This document shows, in pieces, positions 8,569 to 16,238 of a stretch of 64,000 nt of DNA. This stretch comes from Acidovorax sp. NCPPB 4044 (GTDB lineage: Bacteria > Pseudomonadota > Gammaproteobacteria > Burkholderiales > Burkholderiaceae_C): assembly GCF_028069655.1 (NCBI RefSeq), contig NZ_JAMCOS010000001.1, positions 2,138,001 to 2,202,000 on the forward strand, given 5' to 3'. Positions within the stretch are counted from its first letter, which is position 1. Each line of letters begins with the position of its first letter. The position numbers were made by a program, and so were the translations under genes. The notes below the pieces were generated by a model that had not been told where the DNA came from, did no database searches, and worked only from the letters and a program-made list of their open reading frames with translations.

Positions 8569-9567
8569 ATGAGCGAAGAATCAGAAATACAAGCCGAAGT
8601 TGAGGCCTTGCGGGAGCGTTTCAGCGACACCAAAACGCTGTATCGCGAGGTGTGTGCGCTGCTGTTTTTTCGATACGGCATCACGCCTACCGCCAGCAAG
8701 CTCTACCAGCATGTTCGCAAGGGCTCGATGAGCGCCCCAGCCGAGGCGTTGGCCAAGTTCTGGGAGGATTTGCGCGGCAAGGCCCGTGTGGAGATTGATC
8801 ACCCCGATCTACCAGAGGCGCTTAAAGAGGCCGCAGGCCAGGCCGTCAGCGTGCTGTGGGCCCAATCGACAGAATTGGCACGCGAGGAGCTTGCGGCCCT
8901 GCGCGTCGAGGCGCGGGCCGAAGCTGACAGTGCGAAGGCAGCACTGCAAGAAGTACAGCAGCGAAACGCTGCGATCGAGGCTCTCCTCCTGGAGGCGCAG
9001 AGCAAAGGCGCCGAACTGGAAGGACGCGTGCACCACCTCGGCACGGAGTTGGAACACGAGCGCCGCGCGCACGCCGCCACTGCGGCGCGTGCCGAGACCC
9101 TGTCGCGCCAGGTGGACGAGTTGAAATTGGAGCAGTCCAAAAGCCGCCAGCATTTCAGTGCGGAGCTGGATAAGGGGCGTGCAGCCATCGACGAGGCCGC
9201 CTCCCGAGCGGCCGAGGCTGAGCGCCGTGCGCTTCGCGAGATTGACCGGGAGCGCACCGCTCGCGCTCAGATGGACAAGCAACTGGAGCAGCTGCGAGGC
9301 AAGCTCACAGAGGCGGAGCGGGATCACCACGCCAAGCTCTTGGAGGCCAATGCAGCGCAGGCAAGATTGGCCTCAGATCTGGAGAGTGCACGATCTTCGC
9401 TGGCTGACAGCGCCCGCGTGAACCAATTGCAAGGCGTAGAGCTGCAGCAGGCGCTGCAGGCGGTGGCGCAACGCAAAGCGGAGGCAGACACCTTGCGCGC
9501 TCTGGTAGCGCAGTTTCAACCGCCAACCAGACCGGTGCGCAAGAAGAAGCCTGCGGACGGCCAATGA
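8569..9567 (+). CDS. tnpT: TnpT-like cointegrate resolution accessory protein (KfrA N-terminal domain, coiled coil)
   Basis: A 332-residue protein. Residues about 10-105 form a KfrA-type DNA-binding domain (LYREVCALLFFRYGITPTA, KLYQHVRKGSMSAP, FWEDLRGKARV). Residues about 115-310 are a continuous Ala/Glu/Arg-rich coiled coil (ELAALRVEARAEADSAKAAL, and similar), followed by a basic tail TRPVRKKKP. The ATG at 8569 is preferred over an upstream TTG. Length, domain order and divergence from a tyrosine recombinase match TnpT of Tn4651-type transposons, which helps TnpS resolve cointegrates at rst. A plasmid KfrA protein would look similar, but no plasmid replication genes are nearby. Confidence 0.8.
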   Translation: MSEESEIQAEVEALRERFSDTKTLYREVCALLFFRYGITPTASKLYQHVRKGSMSAPAEALAKFWEDLRGKARVEIDHPDLPEALKEAAGQAVSVLWAQSTELAREELAALRVEARAEADSAKAALQEVQQRNAAIEALLLEAQSKGAELEGRVHHLGTELEHERRAHAATAARAETLSRQVDELKLEQSKSRQHFSAELDKGRAAIDEAASRAAEAERRALREIDRERTARAQMDKQLEQLRGKLTEAERDHHAKLLEANAAQARLASDLESARSSLADSARVNQLQGVELQQALQAVAQRKAEADTLRALVAQFQPPTRPVRKKKPADGQ

Positions 9568-9639
9568 TTGCTTGCACGTCGGCCGCGAGTCAGCGAAAAA
9601 GACCCACGCAGAATTTACATACTTGATAGCGACGATCCG

Positions 9640-11184
9640 ATGGCACGCGACGACTTCACTAAACGCACCAAGAATCAGGCTTATCAACGGGTGGCTGGCC
9701 GTTGTTCCAAATGCCGTGCCACCACCTCCGCGCCAGTGGGTGAAGTTGATTTCTCCAACGTTGGGGTTGGCGCGCATATTCATGCGGCATCGCCCGGGGG
9801 ACCCCGATACCTCGCGACCATGACGGTAGAAGAACGGCGCAGCTTCGGCAACATCATCTGGCTTTGCCAGACCTGCTCAACGATCATTGACCGGGACCCG
9901 GATGCGTATTCAGCAGATACGCTCAAAGCATGGAAAACATCGGCTGAGGCAAGGGCTTTGTTGGAACAAGGCAAACCGCTTCCTGATGAAAAGGATATTT
10001 ATCGCATGGCGGCCATGGCCATGGGCAACCGGACGCCAGGGTTTTACCCTGAAGCCATTGGCAATGTTCACAAGTCGCTCGTCGATCAACTGGAGTCTGT
10101 TGACCCTAGGTTCACCATCTCCACGGCTTACTCGGGTGGAAACACAACGATCATGCTGGGAGTGAAAGAGACGGTGCCTTTTTCCATCAAGATTGGGCCG
10201 CAATCGGTTGATGTCTGGCGCAAAGGTCTTCAGGCATCCATCGACGAGGGGCGTGAAGCGACGCTGCCACTCGATGGGGTAGTGTTTGAAGGATCAAAAC
10301 TCTTCGACGTGCTTCACAAAGATGCCGACCTGGCAACGATAACGATCATGCCAGCGGCACGTCCAGCCGTGATGAAGATACTTGCACCCCAGACAGAACC
10401 TGCAGTTTTTGAAACCATTAACGGTCAACTAACAGCTGGACGCAAACAAATCCGGTTTGCAGGCGCTGGATGTGGCGGTCTTCTGGACGTGGAAATTATT
10501 TTTACACCGACCGGTAGTGACGGTGTCCACTCGGTATCCAACCTGACCACCAATGTGCGAGCGTGGCAGGGAAAGGAGGGGGCCAGCCCTCCCTACCTGG
10601 ACGCGTTCATCAATTTGCTAGAAACGATTCTTGACTCCTCCGCCTCCATCTCATTTACTTTAGAAGTCGAAGGAAATCAGGCTGCATCCGGGAACTTTCA
10701 TACTCCCAAGCATATTGAGGAGATAAACGAAACGCTGGCATTTGCCTTCTATGTTAGGCGAGCCAGAAATGTGCTTCGATATCTTCGAAAAAGTGCGCCT
10801 ATCGATATCTTCGAGCCCATTTCTACTGAAGATCATCGGACCTTGGCGCGAGCTAGCGATATCGTTGAAGGCAAGCTCTCCTACCAGCGCTCACAAGTCA
10901 CAGCACTGCCGGAGATAACGGTCAGCTGTACTGTTGAGGAGGAAAGAAACCTGATGGAGACTGTGCGCGGAGGAGGCTTTTCCGTACTTCAGCAGAAAGA
11001 ACCCGCATCAATGGTCACCATCTATGGGAAGCAATATGAAGTTCCGGCTACAACAAGTTATTACTCTCCAGTGAGATTGCATGTATTGAGCCGGAACAAG
11101 AGAAAGAAAGTCGTTGAATTTCGCTTGCAGATTGAAATGGCAGATAACTTTACGAGTCAAACGTCGTTCGATATGCAGGAATAA
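9640..11184 (+). CDS. HNH-like putative nuclease with uncharacterised C-terminal domain
   Basis: A 514-residue protein from the ATG at 9640 (an in-frame TTG at 9568 would add 24 residues). The N-terminal 95 residues look like an HNH/zinc-ribbon module: CSKC (first pair), GAHIHAASPGGPRY (first His), a conserved-type asparagine in FGNIIWLCQTCSTIIDRDP with the second CxxC, then SADTLKAWKTSAE, the usual end of HNH modules that take part in DNA cleavage. The remaining 400 residues match no family I know and are mostly mixed alpha/beta. It lies 72 bases after tnpT on the same strand and is probably transposon cargo. GC is lower than in the flanking regions. Nuclease-based defence is a plausible role but is not shown by the sequence. 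Confidence 0.68.
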   Translation: MARDDFTKRTKNQAYQRVAGRCSKCRATTSAPVGEVDFSNVGVGAHIHAASPGGPRYLATMTVEERRSFGNIIWLCQTCSTIIDRDPDAYSADTLKAWKTSAEARALLEQGKPLPDEKDIYRMAAMAMGNRTPGFYPEAIGNVHKSLVDQLESVDPRFTISTAYSGGNTTIMLGVKETVPFSIKIGPQSVDVWRKGLQASIDEGREATLPLDGVVFEGSKLFDVLHKDADLATITIMPAARPAVMKILAPQTEPAVFETINGQLTAGRKQIRFAGAGCGGLLDVEIIFTPTGSDGVHSVSNLTTNVRAWQGKEGASPPYLDAFINLLETILDSSASISFTLEVEGNQAASGNFHTPKHIEEINETLAFAFYVRRARNVLRYLRKSAPIDIFEPISTEDHRTLARASDIVEGKLSYQRSQVTALPEITVSCTVEEERNLMETVRGGGFSVLQQKEPASMVTIYGKQYEVPATTSYYSPVRLHVLSRNKRKKVVEFRLQIEMADNFTSQTSFDMQE

Positions 11185-11344
11185 GATTAGCCAGTGGGCT
11201 ACCGAAGCGAAGCACCAGGGATTTCGAGAAAATGACTGTGGAGTGCACAATCATATTCAGGCAAGAACACAAAGCGAGCCGATCTAGCAGAGATTTGCTC
11301 TCTTACTTGAGCGGTATGTAAGAACAAAACTGACGTACAGTGCG

Positions 11345-12421
11345 ATGAGGGACGACATCTACCGATGGACTGACTTGCCAGCCGTTCACCCTACCGACTT
11401 TGCAGCCATGGATCCGCTTCTCGCCCGACTATCCGATTCCGTCGTTCGAGCCAAAACGCTTGAGGACTTGGCCCGTCCCTTGCTGGACATGCTTGAGAAG
11501 GTCACTCGGTTGGAGTCAACGTACCTCACGACCATCAACTTCGAGCAGGCCTTGCAACATGTGCTCTACGCTCGAAACACGCGCACGATGGTGGTACCCG
11601 AGGGCCTGACCGTGCCCTGGGGCGACACTCTTTGCTACCGCGCGCTCAAGGAGGGGCGCATGTTCACGGCCGATGTGCGGAGTTGCTGGGGCGATTCGGA
11701 GGCTGCAGCTGCCCTTGGGATACAGACCTACGTGAGCATGCCGGTCAGACTTTCCGATGGCGCAGTGTATGGCACTCTCTGCGCAGCTAGTGCCGAACGT
11801 GCGGAGCTTCCGCCCGAGACCGAAAAAATGCTGCAGTTGTTTGCCAGTCTGATTGCACAGCAGGTTGAGCGCGAGCAACTTCTGGAGGAGCTTCAGCGCA
11901 AAAACGAGCAGCTGACGGCCATGGCCTTGCTGGATCCCCTCACCGGCGCTCCGAATCGCCGAGCGTTGTTTGAAGAGCTTGAGCGATTGCAGGCGCGCGC
12001 ACGTCGCTCAGACAGTATGGTCATGGTCGCGTTCCTTGATCTGGACGGTTTCAAGCAAGTCAACGATGCCCACGGCCATGAAGCGGGCGACGCGCTGCTG
12101 TGCGCTGTTGCAAACCAATTGCGTGCCGTCATGCGTGAAAGTGACTTCTTGAGCCGTTTTGGGGGAGACGAGTTTGTATTCGTCGGCCCAGGTCCCCAGC
12201 GTGGCCAGGGCGCGGCCGAGGCCATCCGAAGCTTGCAGTCACGACTTCAGGATGCGAGGGTGTGCCGCGTCCCCTTGGCGGGGCAACGAACGCTAGAGTA
12301 CCCAGGGGCAAGTGTAGGTGTGGTTTGTGTTGACCCTTGCGAAGGCACTTGTGACGAGGCCATCCGCCTCGCAGATGAGGCTATGTACCAAGCCAAGTAT
12401 TCGCGGCGTGGCTTGGTTTAG
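11345..12421 (+). CDS. GAF-GGDEF diguanylate cyclase
   Basis: A 358-residue soluble protein. The GAF sensor domain covers about residues 35-180 (WGDTLCYRALKEGRMFTADVR, PVRLSDGAVYGTLCAAS); a short coiled-coil linker (EREQLLEELQRKNEQL) leads to a GGDEF domain. The active site is intact: LLDPLTGAPNRRALFEEL, FLDLDGFKQVND, then FGGDEFVFVG at about residue 272, and DEAMYQAKYS at the end. It should make cyclic di-GMP. No RxxD inhibitory site stands in the expected place before GGDEF (the sequence there is MRESDFLSR, which could serve weakly). An internal Met at 11408 is an alternative start. Probably transposon cargo. Confidence 0.88.
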   Translation: MRDDIYRWTDLPAVHPTDFAAMDPLLARLSDSVVRAKTLEDLARPLLDMLEKVTRLESTYLTTINFEQALQHVLYARNTRTMVVPEGLTVPWGDTLCYRALKEGRMFTADVRSCWGDSEAAAALGIQTYVSMPVRLSDGAVYGTLCAASAERAELPPETEKMLQLFASLIAQQVEREQLLEELQRKNEQLTAMALLDPLTGAPNRRALFEELERLQARARRSDSMVMVAFLDLDGFKQVNDAHGHEAGDALLCAVANQLRAVMRESDFLSRFGGDEFVFVGPGPQRGQGAAEAIRSLQSRLQDARVCRVPLAGQRTLEYPGASVGVVCVDPCEGTCDEAIRLADEAMYQAKYSRRGLV

Positions 12422-12655
12422 CACTGAGCAGTCGCTGCGCTGAGCGAAAAGTTCAAGTCGCTTTGTGCCCTCCTTGAATTTCAACTGAGCAAATTGGATC
12501 GTTCTGGCTGATGTGGGATCTTGACCCGTATCCGGGCACAACCTCCAGTGAGGTCACGCACCGCACTACTGTGGTGGTGCACCGGGCCCTTGGCGTCCAT
12601 GCCCCGCAGTGATGCGGCACTGGCGCGTCACTTCACGTATCAATGGGAGTTTGCA

Positions 12656-12952
12656 TTGCCAAAGACACTTGCTCAGATGAAGAAACGGTTTGAAGACGCA
12701 ATGACCGAGGCCACTGAAGCGGAGGAGATCATTCCTCTAATGAAGCAGGCCATTGCTCGATTTGGTTTGGAACCAGGCGACCTTTTTGACGGGGAAATCT
12801 CTGAGACGACCACGACCTTGTATAGGGACGCCAACGGCAACACGTGGGGAGGACGCGGGCGACGTCCTACTTGGCTGAATGAAGCGCTTGCACGCGGCAA
12901 AACACTGGAAGATTTTCAGCTTGACGGCGTGTTCGGTCGCAAGCCTAAGTAA
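12656..12952 (+). CDS. H-NS-family nucleoid protein
   Basis: A 98-residue protein using a TTG start at 12656, chosen because GGGAG lies about 7 bases upstream and the coding signal starts there. An N-terminal oligomerisation helix (LAQMKKRFEDAMTEATEAEE) is followed by a linker and a C-terminal DNA-binding motif, YRDANGNTWGGRGRRPTWL, that matches the H-NS AT-hook-like loop (W-x-GRGRxPxWL). Such proteins silence AT-rich transferred DNA. Carriage on a mobile island suggests a stealth role for the element's own low-GC genes. It ends just before two transposon-end-like repeats. Confidence 0.82.
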   Translation: MPKTLAQMKKRFEDAMTEATEAEEIIPLMKQAIARFGLEPGDLFDGEISETTTTLYRDANGNTWGGRGRRPTWLNEALARGKTLEDFQLDGVFGRKPK

Positions 12953-12975
12953 TTGATTTAAAAAGAACTTTTCCC

Positions 12976-13013
12976 ACAGGTTTCTGTTTTTGCACGAAAA
13001 CCGAGATCACCCC
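12976..13013. repeat. Tn3-family terminal-repeat-like sequence, copy 1
   Basis: Read on the minus strand it begins GGGGTGATCTC, identical to the first 11 bases of the repeat at 19295-19332, and shares an interior block TTTCNGTGCANAAA with one-base differences. The orientation is the same as the copy at 19332, that is, a right-hand transposon end inside the island. The bases next to it (AGCAG) do not obviously duplicate the other flank. Confidence 0.6.
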
Positions 13014-13080
13014 TAGCAGGGCATGGACGGCCGGGCCGTACATGTGCCACAAAGCCGGTCGCCTGGACTCGTCTACCAGT

Positions 13081-13113
13081 GGTTTCCGTTTCTGCACGGA
13101 AACCGAGATTGCC
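13081..13113. repeat. Tn3-family terminal-repeat-like sequence, copy 2 (diverged)
   Basis: A second copy, 102 bases after copy 1 and in the same orientation, with GGTTTCCGTTTCTGCACGG then AAACCGAGAT followed by TGCCTC instead of CACCCCT. The terminal GGGG has been lost. It also contains the internal dyad GTTTCCG/CGGAAAC. It looks like a decayed transposon end. Confidence 0.5.
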
Positions 13114-13141
13114 TCAAGCTTCACGGCAGTGCTGTGGCGGT

Positions 13142-13477
13142 CTAACCATGGACAGTACAGCGTCCACCTCTGCCTCGCACCCACTCTGCTGGACTATGCA
13201 CTATCGATAGGCCGGGAACTGTAGCTTTGCATGGTTTTCCCGATTTCGTGAGGCCAGAGCAGATTACTTTGTAGCCAGAACGGTGCCAACCCAAGTAGTC
13301 TTCGCGACTGACGCTATAGTGCTCTGACAGATACCCAACAGGGTCAGCCGAATATCGGATCAGCTCTGTCGAAGTGAGATGCAGCGTGGTTTGGCCTGAA
13401 GCATTGTCATGGCACACATAAAAGCCCACTTGCTTCGCTACAAGGTCTTTCACAACTTCTTCCAGATGCTCAACCAT
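13142..13477 (-). CDS. Small zinc-finger-like protein, unknown function
   Basis: A 111-residue protein. The start at 13477 has GAGGAG about 6 bases upstream. The C-terminal part carries CSGLTKSGKPCKATVPG ... CTVHG, a Cys-x8-Cys ... Cys-x-x-His pattern seen in short zinc-binding modules of the type C.xTxxGxPC...C..H. The N-terminal half (LVAKQVGFYVCHDN, RYSADPVGYLSEHYSVSREDY) is not recognised. It lies 71 bases downstream of the subtilisin-like protease gene on the same strand and may be co-transcribed with it. Confidence 0.6.
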   Translation of the reverse strand: MVEHLEEVVKDLVAKQVGFYVCHDNASGQTTLHLTSTELIRYSADPVGYLSEHYSVSREDYLGWHRSGYKVICSGLTKSGKPCKATVPGLSIVHSPAEWVRGRGGRCTVHG

Positions 13478-13548
13478 CTACGGCTCCTCGACCTACGACC
13501 TACGACCTTGCTAGTCAAAATGCTTCGGCAGTAAAAACCAGTGAACTT

Positions 13549-15660
13549 TCACGGGAATGCAATTCTGCGCCAAGTTTGTACACCGCTGGCAATTGTGCTG
13601 CTGACAGGGACGCTGCCGGTCGAATTTACCCAAGCGATGAACTGATCGACGCTATGAGTGGGATTCGTACTCTTGTAGATGGCTGCAAACCCTGAGATAT
13701 GAGCTGCAGCGAGGGATGTGCCCCAGCCTGCAAGCAAATCGGTATCCGAAACGCGTCCCGCTCCATTGACACCAATAGCATTTTCGTCACCACCAGGCGC
13801 CAAAAAAATTGGATACGTATACTGACTTAAAGCCGCGATATTTGATTTTGTCGCGAGCGTATACCCAATTTCATCGTTTAGTACAGAAGCAGCTTTTATT
13901 GAGTATTCACTACAAGCAGGATGCGAAAGCGCAGTTTGAATCTGGTAATTTCCTGTCGATGCAATAACAGGTACGCCTGCGGTCCTAAGTTGTCGAATAA
14001 GATTTCTGATGGCGATGCTGACATTGGCATCACAGTCGGATGGGTAACTGGCAACGGTACCGATACTCAGATTGACAACCAGCGCTGCAGGTGAGATGGG
14101 CGTAGCCCCGCCGGCCCTCAGAAGCACCGACGAGAGCCCTTTTTCCAAGTCGTTCAGATAATATGTTTTTTTATTATTGATGCGATCATATGAAAAAATA
14201 TTTATCGAAATGAGTTGGGCGTCCGGTGCAACCCCTTGCAATATTCCGCTAGCCACGTTCGGCGATGCGCGGCCCGCAGCAACCGAAGCCATTAGCGTAC
14301 CATGCCCGCACCGCTGCTGATCAATCAGCTGGCATCCGATGAGATCACTGTTTGGTTCACCCGCATTTGGAGTCCCCGCTGGGCTATCACCGAACAAATC
14401 CTTGTTAGGACATACAGACTTAAAGCCTCCGGAGTTTGACCCAAAACAATCTTCGCCGACTACTTTAGTAGTACCGCTAAAGAGAAACATCTCGTGATTT
14501 TTTCGAATGCCGTCATCTAACACGGCAATCGCTACACCACTACCCTTATTTCCAGAAGCCCATGCAATAGGCATGTTAATAGTCGGCATGCTCCTTTGAA
14601 GTTGCGGAACACCCAGTGGACGGTTTTCACGCAACTCCAAGATTCGTGGATCATTTTTAGCGCGGAGTCTAGACAGCTGATCCTTGGTAAGCATCATCTG
14701 AAACGACCCAATTGAATCTCCGACAGGATCGCTTTGTGGTATTTTTATATTGGCATCAGTAAGAATTTCCGTCATGGCTTCTCGATTAGCCATTGCCTGA
14801 TTTTTTCCTCCACGGGAATTCCAATTTAAATCAGGAGAGAAAAGTACCCCACCACGTAAAGAAATACTTACTTCTACCTGTCCCTCTTTTTCGGCTATAT
14901 CGGATGCTCCTGCAGACCAGTAGGTGGTCCGAGGATCTTGATAGCCGATAGGCCGAATTCCTCGCACATCAGGATGATTCTGCAGGAGGAGCAACTTTTT
15001 CTTGTCGATGGAGGTCGTTATTTTTATTGGTAGCGCATTGTCTAATGCCAGAGCAGGTCCGGAACGGCCTAGTTTTTGAAAATTTTCCCGGATTTTCTCA
15101 ATAAGAGAATTGGCCTCAATGATCACCTCGCCGACATTTACTATATGGGTTGAGCCGTCTTGCAATAATTGATATTTGGCACTCTGAGTGCCAAGAATTA
15201 TTTCGGCATTAACCTCTGCTCTAGTGCGCAAGATTTTCCGGAGGGCCGTAAGGCTGCCATCCAGATCCATAGCAGTAATGCGCGATTTGTCAGTGGGATC
15301 TATTGTAAAGGCCAGTGCATTCTGGCTGTTTTGAAGGATGCTAATTCCTTCTGATTTTATATACATCCCGATCTGCCCACTCTCGCTCTCCCAGGCCCCT
15401 TCGGTAAATGCTGCGTTTCCTAATTCTGCTTTTAACGCACGTATGGTATCTACATCTTTTTTCAAATTATTGTTTTTTTGCTCTGGCGATAATTTTTCAA
15501 GTTTCTGGTGGCGTAGGGTGATCATCACTCGTACCTCGCCTTCCTCATTCACCGCATCTCTCATCCGCTTCAGGCTACCAGGATCAACAGTCGCCGCTTG
15601 CAACGTCCCCATGCTAAAAGTTAGTGCAATGGCTGACGTCACAGATAGCAGGTGTCGCAT
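13549..15660 (-). CDS. Secreted subtilisin-like serine protease (peptidase S8)
   Basis: A 703-residue protein with a signal peptide (MRHLLSVTSAIALTFSMGTLQA), a long N-terminal region of about 340 residues that may be a propeptide or sensor domain, and an S8 catalytic domain. The triad is visible: Asp in GVAIAVLDDGIRKNHE (about residue 380), His in CGHGTLMASVAAGRA (about 452) and Ser in GWGTSLAAAHISGFA (about 649); the oxyanion Asn is in IASTGNY. Base composition is clearly more AT-rich than the neighbours, which points to recent transfer. The triad and length are complete. Substrate unknown; probably periplasmic or extracellular. Cargo of the transposon region. Confidence 0.88.
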   Translation of the reverse strand: MRHLLSVTSAIALTFSMGTLQAATVDPGSLKRMRDAVNEEGEVRVMITLRHQKLEKLSPEQKNNNLKKDVDTIRALKAELGNAAFTEGAWESESGQIGMYIKSEGISILQNSQNALAFTIDPTDKSRITAMDLDGSLTALRKILRTRAEVNAEIILGTQSAKYQLLQDGSTHIVNVGEVIIEANSLIEKIRENFQKLGRSGPALALDNALPIKITTSIDKKKLLLLQNHPDVRGIRPIGYQDPRTTYWSAGASDIAEKEGQVEVSISLRGGVLFSPDLNWNSRGGKNQAMANREAMTEILTDANIKIPQSDPVGDSIGSFQMMLTKDQLSRLRAKNDPRILELRENRPLGVPQLQRSMPTINMPIAWASGNKGSGVAIAVLDDGIRKNHEMFLFSGTTKVVGEDCFGSNSGGFKSVCPNKDLFGDSPAGTPNAGEPNSDLIGCQLIDQQRCGHGTLMASVAAGRASPNVASGILQGVAPDAQLISINIFSYDRINNKKTYYLNDLEKGLSSVLLRAGGATPISPAALVVNLSIGTVASYPSDCDANVSIAIRNLIRQLRTAGVPVIASTGNYQIQTALSHPACSEYSIKAASVLNDEIGYTLATKSNIAALSQYTYPIFLAPGGDENAIGVNGAGRVSDTDLLAGWGTSLAAAHISGFAAIYKSTNPTHSVDQFIAWVNSTGSVPVSSTIASGVQTWRRIAFP

Positions 15661-15845
15661 CTATCGCTCCAGAGAAGTTTGTGGTCTACGAAATCGTAGT
15701 TGCCGATTCTGGGATGGCAAGTTTTAAATGAGCGAGCCAACCAGGCTACTTCGCAGGCGTTCCTTGTTCACCCCCCTGCGCATAAGCGCCAACGCCCGAT
15801 CAGGATTGAGTGGACTTGAAGGCCAGGGCCGTGGCTTGCGCAGAT

Positions 15846-15970
15846 CCGTGCAAAGGCACTATACGTGGCAGCCATCCGCCTCACCGACCGAGGCCATGAT
15901 CGAAGTCACGCGTTCGCGGCAAAGCCTAGAGGATCACTGAGCAGGCTCTTCGCTGTGTGAAAAGTCCCCG
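15846..15970 (+). pseudogene. Decayed 3' end of a second GGDEF gene
   Basis: This stretch aligns with the end of the intact cyclase gene and its downstream bases (about 12337-12455): both contain AAGGCACT, GCCATCCGCCTC, a GAGGC(C/T)ATG (the Glu-Ala-Met of DEAMYQAK), TTCGCGGC, CACTGAGCAG and a GAAAAGT after it. One frame ends TEAMIEVTRSRQSLEDH then stop, against DEAMYQAKYSRRGLV in the intact gene, with a frameshift just upstream. The rest of the gene is missing. Confidence 0.6.
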
Positions 15971-15984
15971 TTACCGAGCGGAAC

Positions 15985-16015
15985 TGCTAACCCGGTAAAT
16001 CGCACGCAAAAAGAG
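15985..16015. repeat. 31-bp direct repeat, copy 1
   Basis: Identical to 16071-16101 over 31 bases (TGCTAACCCGGTAAATCGCA and the next 11 bases). It lies in the 578-base gap between the protease gene and the transposase gene. The core AACCCGGT also occurs in the inner part of the terminal repeat at 19295-19332. Confidence 0.9.
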
Positions 16016-16070
16016 TTGCCCATTTTTTAAGCAAAACTCTAAGTTGTTGATTTCATTGGGTTTCATGGTT

Positions 16071-16101
16071 TGCTAACCCGGTAAATCGCACGCAAAAAGA
16101 G
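16071..16101. repeat. 31-bp direct repeat, copy 2
   Basis: Second copy, 86 bases from the first, 138 bases downstream of the transposase stop codon. It may be a remnant transposon end or a protein-binding site. The surrounding gap (15661-16238) contains no gene except the GGDEF remnant. Confidence 0.9.
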
Positions 16102-16238
16102 CTGACATTTGAAAACTTGCGCGCATTCCGGAGTGCGTCTTGGACCGAGGGATGATGGCTGATTGTGGGTGGTCGCCACGGCTTGGATTCAGGTCTTGGC
16201 CCCGGATGGTTCGTTCTGCTGCAGCGCAAACAACCGGC

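Noticed and set aside
12521..12655. N-terminal extension of the H-NS-like protein to an upstream ATG
   Set aside because: The first 45 codons lack H-NS character; a TTG with a good ribosome site at 12656 gives the expected length.
15728..15940. A 70-codon plus-strand frame
   Set aside because: Its last part is a frameshifted remnant of a GGDEF gene end; the first part has no coding character. Recorded as a pseudogene tail.
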